From positions 179,990,263-180,054,262 of the forward strand of contig CAKMRJ010000001.1 of assembly GCA_928212115.1 (NCBI GenBank): a stretch of 64,000 bases of DNA, given 5' to 3'. The DNA comes from Lactuca virosa (Eukaryota > Streptophyta > Magnoliopsida > Asterales > Asteraceae). Shown piece after piece: positions 21,812 through 32,510 of the stretch. How positions within the stretch are numbered: the first letter of the stretch is position 1; each line of letters begins with the position of its first letter. Under the pieces are notes generated by a model. That model did no database searches, was not told the origin of the DNA, and saw only the letters and a program-made list of their open reading frames with translations. Made by a program: the position numbers and the translations under genes.

Positions 21812-21955
21812 TTGTGCCGCAAACGTTGGATTCTCCTGAAATCAATTTTATTATTTTATCATCTTTGTGAGGTGACGTTGCTTTCTCCCGAATCTTGGCA
21901 TGTAACGACACATATTTGCCGACTATTAACTTGAATAGTATTACATCAAGTTTAT
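21812..21955 (-). pseudogene. Tat-type gag/protease linker, continuation of the pseudogene at 5110-8817
   Basis: Minus-strand codons read KYVSLHAKIREK, then KDDKIIKLISGESNVCGTT, the conserved linker between gag and protease in Tat elements (usually I-N-x-I-x-G-G-P with a later A-G-T-S). Removing 8818-21811 (element A plus one TSD copy) brings these codons into frame with those at 8817, without gap or overlap. Upstream gag is not visible and probably lies beyond other insertions. Confidence 0.75.
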
Positions 21956-22915
21956 TTATTAAACAAACATTTTCCTAGGCTTAAACTTGAAATATGAGAG
22001 CCAAAGTTATGGGCCAATTATGGAAGTTATGGGGTGTTTAAGTGAGGCTAACCCTAGAATTAGGGTTTGTAACTCTATTTGCAACCGATGTGTTCTTCTG
22101 AGGTTTCCTTTCATATTTGAAATATCTTTATGTCCAATAGTCATTATAGAAAGATATTTTCGAAATGACATATGATCCTATATGGTCACACCTTATAGCG
22201 AGTTAGTACTTATTAATTATTTATTAAAGTAATTTGATAATCAATAAACATTATCAAGACTTGCATTTAATTGGAAAATAATTATTTTATGTAAATAATA
22301 TTTTAACAACCTATTGGGAATTATTGTTTCTAGGAAATAATAATGAATGAGAACAAAAAATACTAGTTATATTTATATGACATGAATATATATGTCATAT
22401 ACATTTATTAACACCATTTGCATTTTATTTAAATAGTACATGGTGTAAGATAATTGTATGCTTAAGTGAAAGACACACCAAGGCCCCACATGATCTCTTC
22501 AAATCCGTGAATGATCATGGGGGTATGGGTGTTGCTTGTTTAAATTATGTCTTTCACCCATGCATTGTAAGAAAGCATGGCTCTTGCATTAAATGATGGT
22601 ATGGTCCATATCTCATGCATTTTAGTATATAAAGAAGAGTGTGGAAAAAAAACAAGCATGTTTTTTCCACTTATTCCTCTATTCATTTCTATCCCAAAAC
22701 CGAGGGCAAGATAGTGCTCTCTCCTTTCCAACTTTTGCATTGTGTATTGTAGTTTTGGTTGATTAATATGCTTCTCCTTTTAAGACTCATTTTGTACAAG
22801 TTCTTTAAGGCTTAAAAAGTATATTATACAAGTACAAACTAGCATCTTTTGGTGGTTTACTCTTTCTTGGTGGATACAATATAGAGAGGTCCTACTTTGG
22901 AGTTTTTGCCTCACT
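21956..22915 (+). other. Possible LTR U3/R of a further element (left part)
   Basis: No gene. A TATA box TATATAAAG lies near 22624-22634, 40-60 bases before an A-run and a leader-like segment. After removing element C and one TSD, this joins 48585-48778, which ends CCGAACA beside a primer-binding-like site. The left LTR limit was not found and no second copy is in the window. Confidence 0.35.
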
Positions 22916-22920
22916 TCATC
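22916..22920. repeat. Left TSD TCATC of element C
   Basis: Repeated at 48580-48584 after the right LTR of C. Confidence 0.9.
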
Positions 22921-22921
22921 T

Positions 22922-22926
22922 GTAAC
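22922..22926. repeat. Left TSD GTAAC of element D (bases 2-6 of element C's LTR)
   Basis: Repeated at 41733-41737. Together with T at 22921 it is TGTAAC, the start of element C. Confidence 0.92.
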
Positions 22927-24229
22927 TGTAACATCCGGATTTCCAAGGACATTATTGTGTATGTTAATCTTGAGATTTAAGGAGGGACTCAACGAGTTGA
23001 GGGACCAACTCGCCGAGTCGAGTCGAGTTGATCGTGTGAATTTAATGAATGGACTCGACGAGTCAGAGGAGGGACTCGTCGAGTAGGTGCTGGGCAGAGA
23101 AACCCTAATTTCCCGGGTTTGAGACCTATTTAAAGGAACTTATAGCCTCATTTGCGGCTACCCTTCCTTGAGAGCAAACCCTATACGTGTATGGAGAGCC
23201 ATGAGAGTCTTAGAAGCTAAAACTTGGAGTAAACTAGTGCATCTCTTGAGGAAAAGAGGAGATCACCCATCAAGGGAGCTAGAGAATCCGTGGATCTAGT
23301 GTAACTTCGTGCAAGGGCTTGAGTAAGAGGTAAAAGCTTGCACCTTTCTTGTTATTTTGCTTAGATCTTGTAGATATGGAAGATTAGGGTTTCTTCCACC
23401 ATTGTTGGGACTTTGTATGCATAAGGTCTCTCATGAGGCCTAGACTTCAGATCTGGACCTTGTGAGGTCCAGAGAGTCCAAAGATTATAGCTTTAGTTAA
23501 CCATAGAAGAGTTATTGTGGTTAATCATCCTTGTTAGAGTTATATCGGCATTATGAGCTTTATATGCCATGTTTAAACGTAAAGCTTGCAGCTTTACGTG
23601 ACAACCGACCCTCAGGATGGTAGATCTAGTGTTTGGGTGGTGGATCTGCCTTAAATCGTCTGAATGAACATTTGGTCTGAATGAACTCGCCGAGTCGATG
23701 AGCCGACTCGATGAGTTGGTTAGGGTTTGTCCTGAGGAACTGAATCAGGCGATAGCTCGACGAGTTGGGGGTCAACTCGACGAGCTGAGATGGACTGTCA
23801 CGAGATTTCTGAGGAAGTAAGTGGACTCGACGAGTCGCAAGGGTGCACTCGGCGAGTCGGGTCAAACATGGTCTGTTGACTCGAGTTTGAATTTTGTTGA
23901 CTTTAGGGCTTTGATCAAGATGAGTAGTAGAGACCATGGAGGGGTAAAATGGTCTTTTATCCACTTCAAAGAGTTAAAGAGAGGAAGAATAGCCTTCGGT
24001 CATTAGAATTGTGATTAGAGTATCGCTTAGAGATATTCATCCCTTGTGTTAGGCGAAGGCTAGTTCGAGATTCGGGAGCGGGGTCTTTACTTGCTGCTGG
24101 TCAGGTGAGTCTTCTCACTATACATTTCCTAGAGTGGTATCTATGTGTAGACCGGAGGGCCTTGTATGCTATGTGTATGTATGAGATTATGTGCATTGTG
24201 ATATATGTATGCTATGTGTTGTATAGACC

Positions 24230-24377
24230 GGACCAGAGGGTCCAACGATATAGACCGGACCGAAGGGTCCAACGATATAGACCGGACCGAAGGGTCCAAC
24301 GACACAAACTGGACCGAAGGGTCCGACGAGCTATGACCGGGCCAGAGGGTCCAACAAGCTACCGGACTGGAGGGTCC
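24230..24377 (+). repeat. Hairpin array in LTR D, period about 27 bp
   Basis: Six units of GGACC-loop-GGTCC, loops AGAG, GAAG, GAAG, GAAG, AGAG and longer (24230, 24257, 24284, 24311, 24339, 24363). Right-LTR copy at about 41277-41420. Confidence 0.88.
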
Positions 24378-24457
24378 CGCTGAGACACATCAACCGGAGG
24401 GTCGTACTGTGGCCTCGAGTGGCGTATGTGTTGTATGAGGTATTTTGGGGAACTCAC

Positions 24458-24472
24458 TAAGCTTCGTGCTTA
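24458..24472 (+). promoter_or_regulatory. Conserved LTR hairpin, element D
   Basis: TAAGC-TTCGT-GCTTA immediately after ACTCAC (24452-24457), 25 bases before the 3' splice-like AG. Right-LTR copy at 41501-41515. Confidence 0.65.
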
Positions 24473-24689
24473 CCGTGTTATGTGTTATGTGTTTCAGGTA
24501 TCTCAGAGGATCGCGGGAAGGCACCGGCTTGATTGTACACACCAGAGAAAGAGTTATGTTTTGAGGATCCTGGATTATTAATGGAGTTGTGTCTTGTAAT
24601 TTGAATAAATGAGATTTCCATACAATATTTTATGAAAAGTACGCGATTTTAAAATGAAAAATCTGTTTGAAAAAAATTGCGGTGTTACA

Positions 24690-25630
24690 AGTTGGTATCA
24701 GAGCCTTGGTTTGAGGGACTCGGATGCACCTTCGGGCGTATCTGAACTCAAACTCAGGATTTGAGGAAATTTTTCATAAAAGAAACAATTTTTTCTAAAA
24801 AGAGTAAAAGATTTTTGAGAAAATCAGAACGGAGCAGTGTGTACGATCAGCCAGCGCCCGAACGGTGATTTCCCAAAATACCCTTACATTATGTGTTATG
24901 AGATATTATGTGATATGCTATGCATGCTAGAGATAGGCTAGGTATTTCATATTTTAGGACTAGAGTGGCGTTATTTGTGATGCCTTAGCCTAGGATTTGC
25001 TGTTATATGTGATGTGCCTCGAGTATGTGCTGAGTATGAGTATCCAACAGGAATCCTTTTAGAGAGGGATCTGAGTAGAGGAGTAATCTAGGAGAGATAC
25101 CTAGATGAGCATTTGAGGAGCTTACTGAGAGAGTAGTCAGATGCCCGCGTGAGGTAAAGTTGCTTGAGTTCGATGATATCCTTTGAGTATGAGGAGAGCA
25201 AGTGGGTACTAACCTAGAGTGGTTTTACATGTTGGTAGAGATTATTCGATGCCCGAATGCTGCTTGCTTCGTGCTTTGTGGAACTCTTGATGATGGGAGT
25301 CACCTACAAAGTGAATATGACGATATTCAGGAGGTAGATGGCTGGCATCATAAGGAGTTCTTCAGCAGCTGATGGTGGAGAAGTGTGAGAACCTAGGAAG
25401 AGCCTAGGAAAGGGTGACCCTAGTCAGATGAGTACGCTGACAGAGTAGAGAATTTCGCAGAAAAGCGAACACACGTGACAGGATTGATGATCGAGAAGGT
25501 TGAGCAGCTACTTAGGAACTCGGGGATGGTCCGTGCAGAAAGTATGGGTAGATGTGGCAGGTAGTATGGGCCCGTACTACTGAAAGCAGAGGACCCATAC
25601 TCGATACATGGAACATTCCGGAGGATCTAA
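24690..25630 (+). other. Primer-binding site and 5' interior of element D
   Basis: TGGTATCAGAGCC at 24693-24705, then untranslated-looking sequence without a frame or motif I recognise. Confidence 0.7.
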
Positions 25631-25985
25631 GTAGCAGATCGAGAGGTGATTTCATGGTTCGAGTATCATGATTTGTAGCAGATCGAGAGGTGATTTCATG
25701 GTTTGAGTATCATGATTTGTAGCGGATCGAGAGGTGATTTCATGGTTCGAGTACCATGATTTGTAGCAGATCGAGAGGTGATTTCATGGTTCGAGTACCA
25801 TGATTTGTAGCAGATCAGGAGGTGATTTCATGGTTCGAGTACCATGATTTGTAGCAGATCGAGAGGTGATGTCATGGTTCGAGTACCATGATTCGTAGCG
25901 GATTGAGAAGAGATAACATGGTTCGGGTACCATGATTCATAGCTAATCGAGAGGTGGCCACATGGTTCGAGTACCATGACCCTTG
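25631..25985 (+). repeat. 5' hairpin array in element D, period 44 bp
   Basis: Eight units start GTAGCAGATCGAGAGGTGAT or variants (25631, 25675, 25719, 25763, 25807, 25851, 25895, 25939). Each contains the 20-base hairpin TCATGGT-TCGAGT-ACCATGA with a seven-base stem. Two units have a G.U pair in place of G-C. Confidence 0.92.
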
Positions 25986-26127
25986 GCGGTTAGTGTTACT
26001 GGTTCTACCAGTTATTCCGTTGTTATTGTCTAGACTGAGATCAGATGTGAAAGAATATGGGGCCAGATGGCCATGATGATCGAGTTTTAGTGGAGCATCC
26101 CTTAAAAGGGAAATCGAGGGATTTCTG

Positions 26128-26325
26128 GTGAGATGCCAGTGGGAGTCGCTACAAATCATGGTGCGTTATGGGAGAATACGGTGCGTTATGGGAGAATACG
26201 GTGCGTTATGGGACAAATCATGCCAGTGGGAGTCGCTACAAATCATGGTGAGATGCCAGTGGGAGTCGCAAGACTCAGGGATGAGAAGGGATGGTGCGTT
26301 ATGGGAGAATACGGTTTGGGATGAG
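26128..26325 (+). repeat. Interleaved short repeats in element D
   Basis: Two words are shuffled: GAGATGCCAGTGGGAGTCGC with ACAAATCATGG, and TGCGTTATGGGAGAATACGG, three or four copies each. Short frames over it are only the repeats translated. Confidence 0.85.
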
Positions 26326-27361
26326 TGACCGGCCGATGATGGGAATGTCATTTTCTGTGACCTGAGCGGTACTATTTCTGTTCCTGTGGGAAACATGAGA
26401 GGTATTGAGGTTTTCGGTTTCCAAGGTTGGGGGTGAGCCCTGTGGGGTAGCTTTGGTTAGGATCTTTTATCAGAGTATTTGGGCAGTATGTCTGCCGAGA
26501 GGTAATGTAAGAGCATGAGCAGGTTGTCAGCGGGGACTGAGATGGTTAAGGAAAAGGATACCCCCTATTTGAGCATAGTAGGGCATGTATTAGCTGCAGC
26601 GGCAGACGATGAAGAGGAGGATATTGGGGCGGTGGCTCTTATTGTCTATGATGAGTATCGAGTGTGGTAATGAGGACTCCACTCTTATTACAACCCACGT
26701 GATGGAACGCCGGTTGAAGAGTCGAGGATGAGGAATATGTTAGTTCGTTATTTTCAGACTAAGAGTCAGGGTTATGACTGGACAGTTGAGATGTCCGGTA
26801 GTGGGATGGTACGAGATTCTGAATGACTAGTGGTAGTCATGATGAGAAGTTTCTGAGGATTTCATCGGAGAATCGGGATATTTGGAATTGCTTGACCTCC
26901 ATCGGGGAGATCAGCGAGCATTGCGTATCACCTTCCAAGAGTAGGTGCGATGTTATTGGTAAAAACAGTCTGTGGGTTAGATTGTTGGCAAACCAATTGG
27001 TGATGGTTCGAACCCTGAGTGGGGGAGAACTGGGTAATTTTGAGGAGATCAGAGATTTGTTCAAGAGCGATTAAAGAACTGGATAGAGAGGCCTGCGGTG
27101 CGGATTCGTGAGACCAGGGTTATTGGTGGTTAAGGAGAGGTGTAGAGCGAGATAATGCATGTGGTGCGTGTTCGAGGAAGGATGAGTGTCTCCACGGCAA
27201 GTGGCCGTTGGTCGGAGACCTTGTAGTGGTTAGGAATCCTTCAAGGTTAAAATGGTGAATTCGAGGTGGTTGGCTTGTGAGGATAGCTCGACGGTTGAGA
27301 ATTTCTGGTTCAGAGTATGGGCTATTATATATGCAGTATGGGAAAGGAAGAAGTTGATTGG
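26326..27361 (+). other. Interior of element D left of element E, non-coding
   Basis: Frames up to 83 codons on both strands overlap each other and show no family motif. Nothing supported. Confidence 0.6.
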
Positions 27362-27366
27362 GCAAC
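27362..27366. repeat. Left TSD GCAAC of element E
   Basis: Repeated at 37844-37848. Confidence 0.92.
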
Positions 27367-30300
27367 TGTCACACCCCCGAAACCAGACGGCGGAAATGTC
27401 CGAGGGCTCGCGTGACTTAAATTGAATATCATCACAGTGAATATACATGAATCGTAACATAAACATCACCATGCATCAATACATTACAACTGATTTTGTT
27501 CACATCCTGTACATTCGCTTAAACATTACACATTCATAACATAAATTGTTCGAGAGTTTTTAAAACATAACATCCTAACGTACTTGATATTACCCTGCAG
27601 CTTACCTGTTACCTGAGAATACAAGTTATTTTGAAAAACGGTCAACATATGAAATGTTGGGGAGTTCATAAGCAGGGTTGTGATAAAAATGATTTGTGTA
27701 GTTTGTAAAACCCAGAAAATCCGATATTTTCTGAAAAGAAAGTTGTTTATCAAAGTGTGGAGATCCATAAGTTGATGCATGAATGATTTCAAAACGTGTA
27801 TATAAAAAAAAGAAAGGAGTTTTGTATTTTAGTTATAGAAGGACACAAGCGAGTGATGTTGATTTCCTCGAAAAACCCGATGTTTTCCGAATACATAAAA
27901 TACAATTACTTCTCAAATTGTTATACTGCCACAATGAATGATTTTGATTACTCTTCCTTGATTATTCGGATGGTATTGGATTAATTAATTTTTGTGAGTC
28001 GTTATAACCATGCATAATAATGACTAGTTCGTCTGTCTTGGCTACCTATCGTGCGCCGCGATTGATCTTAAGATTTTGTCACCCTAGACTGGCCGAGTCT
28101 AACTGTAGCGAACAGCTGTGGTGTGGGGGAGTCACCCCCGTATAGATCTATACACAAACTCTCGCTCTCCTTCGAGGAGACTTTGATTATAACTACAGTC
28201 TACGAACGACCCTTGGAGGTATCGCCCGTTATTACTCACTTAACCCAAATAACATTGATTACTATTGATTAACGACCTGACTTTGTTTACTTTGATTACG
28301 CATAAGCCTAAAAAACGAGGAGAAGAGGAAAAACAAAGTCATGCTACTTTCGTGAGTTATTTCAGGCTGTTGGGTATACAAAGGACACGTTCGTCCATTT
28401 CGCATTTGATTACTTGGATCTTACTAGCAGTGCTAGTGGGCCACTAAGGCACAATAGCACTTAAAAGCCATTGAGGGTCCCCTTAATATGAAATGGGGTC
28501 ATCGAAGGCCCAATAACATTTATTATTATTATCTCTTGGGCCCGAAAATCATGTGGATGGATCACAAAGGCCCAACAAGCATGATTGGAAATTTCAAGCC
28601 CAGAGTTTTGATTGTTTACTTGTTTTAGGTATTGTATAATTGTTGGAAGGTTTGATTGAACGATTTGTTATTCTTGTATCGACTCGAGACCGATCGATTT
28701 GTTTAATACGATATTCGGAGTTATACGTGTATTCATCTTTCAATTTTTGTAATTCGTAGTTTAGTATTTTTGACTAAATATTCTAGCAATAAAATAATTG
28801 ACTTGAGAATATTGGTTTGACATTTTCAGCCCTTTTTTAATAAAAATCACAATTTTAGTCCCTTATATAAGAAAAGACATTTTTGCCCTTAAACTCTTTT
28901 CTTGACACTTTTGAATCATAGACTTGTTCAAATGATTTTTTTTAGCTCAAACTTATTCTTTGGCAGTTTCAGCCCTTCTAAAAAAGTGTTTTCGGTTTAA
29001 AACCCAAACTTTTGCAACTTTTATAATTTTGGTCCAAAATCTAAAAACCTTACATTTTTTATCCTTTTTGGAAAAGAAAGGCATTTTTAATCCTTGGAAT
29101 AGTTTTGTTTAACTTTTTATCCCCTGTTTTGAAGAAATTACCATTTTAGCCCCCTTTAAATTCATGATTTTCGCAACTTTGGGCTTGTTGGGCCGAAAAG
29201 CCCAAATATTAGCCCATTAAGCTAATAATTACATTTCAAGTCCTTTGAAGAGCATAATATTCATAAAAACATTTGTTGTAACTGTTTTGACTCCTTTGAC
29301 TCTTAAGAAATCCGTAAATGACAATTTTTGACCCAACTTTTGTTCATTTGACAATTTAAGCCCAAAAATGGGTTTTATATTGAAATATGTTTATCACAAT
29401 CTTATAAGTTAATATTCTAGACTTGTTTAGTGTAATATAACTTAGATCATGTTTGTTTTCCTTCTTATGGCATAGATCTCGAGATTTCTTCCCTTTTGAT
29501 TACATATTCATCACAAAAACATATAAAATCACACATACATGCATAAAATCATACAACACATACACATACACATTGATCTACACATTTTCTTGTATTCTCT
29601 CCCATAAAACATATAAAAACCGAAAAGAGTGGGGTATAAACTCATCTTTTCTTGTTGTTTTTGATTTAGAAGGAAGAAATGAAGAAAACTTGGTCCTAGC
29701 AACCCTTCTTGGAAGATCTCGAACTTAGAGGTTTCTAAGATGGTGATCATGAGTTTAAATGAGTTAAGAGGAGATTTTTGATAAAACAAAGAATTTAGAT
29801 CATGGATCCAAGCATGAACTTACCTAAGATGATGATTTTTCTGGAATAGCCTCCTTGGAATGCTTCTAATTCTCGAAAATTTGATGAAGAAGAAGAGAGT
29901 TCTTATGTGTTTAAGAGATATTTTTGAGAGTGTGTGTTGTTTGAGTTGGTTTTGGCCGAGAGAAAAAGAGAGAAGAGAAAGAGAGAGAGTTGAAAGGATG
30001 TGCATGGGAACATGAGATGAGTGCATGGAAGTCCAAAAGATAATAAAGAGGTGGCAAGTGGAAAGTCAACTCCCCCCTCATTTGTGTAGTTGGGCCGAGA
30101 AGAGGAGAAGAAGAAAGGAAATTTGGGCCTTTTTGGTGCTTAAGTCCATTTTATGGCCCAATTGGTCTTGGGAGAGGGTTCACGGCGCAAAATAATTCTA
30201 GAATGAGTTTTATGGCCCATTAGGGCTAATTAGATTTGTTATGGCCCAATAAGGCCCATTAAAGATAACCTAGTTCATTTTAGGCTTATAAGGCCCAAAA

Positions 30301-30597
30301 TATTAAGTTTCATGTATATGGGTCCAATTAGAGTCCATTTAGGAGTTCTAAGCCCAAAATAGTCAAATTGGAGGCTTATTGGTCCTATAGGCCCAATAAG
30401 AAGATCCTTATCCAAAATGGACTTCAACCGGGATTTCTAGGGCTTCCCATTCTTTGTTAACTATTTGCAGTGCTTGTATAAGGTGTTTGATGGAAGTTTT
30501 ATTGTTATTGAATAGACATCATACATGTTTTCTCATTTTGGTTCCCAAAGGTTATCATTGTTGTTGTTACAAGGTGTCAAAATTGCTAGTTGTGACA
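27367..30597 (-). repeat. 3' LTR of element E
   Basis: Begins TGTCACACCCCCG and ends GTTGTGACA. It holds 189 bp (about 28198-28386) that the other LTR lacks. Minus-strand features: donor-like AG|GTAAGT at 29823, hairpin cluster 28087-28185, hairpin 27644-27660, CTCAG|GTA acceptor at 27613. Many GGCCCAAT/TGGGCC words. Confidence 0.95.
28087..28185 (-). repeat. Cluster of unlike small hairpins in LTR E
   Basis: Consecutive self-complementary words: GACT-GGCCG-AGTC, GGGGG-AGTCA-CCCCC, TATAGATCTATA, CTCC-TTCGA-GGAG. They are conserved in the other LTR (35518-35613) and are not a tandem repeat. The position between donor-like and acceptor-like sites matches the hairpin arrays of C, D and F. Confidence 0.65.
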
Positions 30598-30642
30598 TCA
30601 TCCCCCGTTAGAGGGAATTTCGTCCCAAAATTCTTTTGAAAG
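30598..30642 (-). other. Polypurine tract of element E
   Basis: The minus strand reads AACGGGGGATGA directly before the 3' LTR, immediately downstream of the integrase stop. Confidence 0.8.
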
Positions 30643-32510
30643 CTAGATTTGAGAATGCGAGAACAGGTGAGGGTACTTCTGCTTCATTTGGTCTTCACGT
30701 TCCCATGTGAATTCCGGTCCGCGTCTCGCGTTCCATCGAACTTTGACAATCGGAATGCGACTTTGCTTAGTACGCTTCACCTCCATGTCCATGATTTCGA
30801 CTGGTTCCTCGATGAACAGGAGATTCTTGTTGATTTCGATTTCTTCTAATGGAATGACGAGAGTTTCGTCGGATAAACACTTTTTCAAATTGGAAACATG
30901 GAACACGGGGTGTACACTGCTGAGTTCAGCGGGTAACTGCAATCTATAAGCCACTGGACCGATTCGGGCAAGAATCTCGAAGGGTCCAATGTATTGAGGG
31001 TTTAGCTTTCCCTGCTTCCCAAAACGAATCACCCCTTTCCAGGGAGAGACCTTCAATAACACCCTATCCCCGACTCTGAATTCCAAGGGCTTTCGTCTCT
31101 TATTGGCGTAGCTCTTTTGTCTGTCCCGTGATGATTGCAGTCGGGTTCTGATTTGAATTATCTTCTCGGTCGTCTCGCGTATAATTTCTGGTCCCGTTAG
31201 TGCATTGTCTGATGTTCGTCCTTTTGCTAACTGAGTGTCCCCTACCTCTACCCAACACAACGGTGATCTACATTTACGCCCATACAATGCCTCGAAAGGA
31301 CCGACTTTGATACTTGAATGATAACTGTTGTTGTATGAGAATTCGATCAAAGGCAAGTGGGTATCCCACGACTTTCCAAAGTCTATCACACACGCGCGAA
31401 GCATATCTTCTAGCGTTTGAATGGTTCGCTCGCTTTGACCATCCGTTTGTGGGTGGTAGGCAGTGCTCATGTCAAGTTGTGTTCCCATAGCTTTCTGAAG
31501 CGATTGCCAAAAGCGTGAAGTAAACCTACTATCTCTATCTGAGATGATAGTTATGGGCACTCCGTGGAGTCTCACGATTTCCTTGATATAGATTCTTGTC
31601 AGGCGCTCCATCTTGTATGATTCTTTTATTGGCATGAAATGAGCGGATTTTGTTAATCTATCAACTATTACCCATATGGTATCCAAACCGTCCGTCGACT
31701 TGGGTAGTTTGTTCACAAAATCCATGGTAATCCTTTCCCATTTCCACTCGGGAATTACTGGTTGCTGTAGTAATCCGGAGGGCTTCTGATATTCCACCTT
31801 TACTTTAGCACACGTGAGGCACTTGCTAACGTAGGTGGCAATCTCTGCCTTCATGTTAGGCCACCAATAATGTTGCTTAACATCCAAGTACATTTTATCT
31901 GAACCCGGATGGATGGAGTATCGCGTCTTGTGGGCTTCGTTCATGACTACTCCTCTGAATCCGGCAAATTTAGGGACCCAAATGCGGTTCATGAAGTAAT
32001 ATGCTCCGTCTTCCTTCACTTCAAAGTTCTTCTCCATTCCACGCAACGCTTCGCTTGTTTTGTTTTCTGCCTTCATGACATCGAACTGAGCTGCTCTGAT
32101 TTGAGAGGCTAGGTGGGATCGAATGGTTATGGAGAGAGTCTTCAAACGACGATTCGAGTAATCCTTCCGACTTAAGGCATCAGCTACTACGTTAGCTTTA
32201 CCTGGGTGGTACTTGATTTCGCACTCGTAATCGTTCAGCAATTCAACCCATCTTCGTTGCCTCATGTTTAACTCTTTTTGATCTAAGATGTGCTGGAGAC
32301 TCTTATGGTTGGTGAAAATGGTGCACTTGGTACCATAAAGGTAGTGCCTCCAAAACTTCAGGGCGAAAACCACAGCTCCTAATTCCAGGTCATGGGTGGT
32401 ATAATTCACCTCATGTGTCTTCAGCTGCCGGGACGCATAAGCTATCACCTTTCCACGCTGCATGAGTACACAGCCTAAACCCTGATTTGACGCATCACAG
32501 TAACTATAAA
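30643..32510 (-). CDS. RNase H and integrase part of Tekay-like pol
   Basis: A long open frame (30643-32601; the first about 30 codons are out-of-frame extension). RNase H: YCDASNQGLG (first Asp, about residue 35), ELGAVVFAL (Glu), TNHKSL (residue 98 is Asn where the family has catalytic Asp), VADALSR (last Asp). Integrase zinc finger: His224, His231, Cys261, Cys264. Core: Asp294 (TMDFV), Asp355 (IISDRDS), Glu391 (DGQSER). C-terminus: FHVSNLKKCL and VRWNARRGPEFTWERE, a chromodomain-type tail that in chromoviruses targets chromatin. It is separated from RT by a one-base frameshift near 32507. Integrase appears intact while RNase H is probably inactive. Confidence 0.93.

Larger units (their letters stand above)
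24105..24497 (+). other. Candidate intron inside LTR D
   Basis: It starts after CAG with GTGAGT and ends GTTTCAG before GTATC, 393 nt. The right LTR has the same span at 41148-41540. Both splice sites match plant consensus. No transcript evidence is available to me. Confidence 0.45.
22927..24689 (+). repeat. Left LTR of element D
   Basis: TGTAACATCCGG...GGTGTTACA. Order: several ACTCGNCGAGT words, telo-box AAACCCTAA near 23101, TATTTAAA near 23128, further ACTCGNCGAGT words at 23680-23860, 5' splice-like CAG|GTGAGT at 24102-24110, hairpin array 24230-24377, ACTCAC and hairpin 24452-24472, GTTTCAG|GTA ending 24497, AATAAA near 24605. Confidence 0.94.

Noticed and set aside
22540..22992. Minus-strand frames of 66 and 70 codons
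   Set aside because: They overlap a plus-strand TATA-containing region and the element C boundary. No motif.
25631..25985. CRISPR-like regular array
   Set aside because: Units are fully repeated with no unique spacers, in plant retrotransposon DNA.
26823..27074. 83-codon frame in the D interior as a possible small gene
   Set aside because: An opposite-strand frame of similar length overlaps it, there is no domain, and it lies in non-coding element interior.
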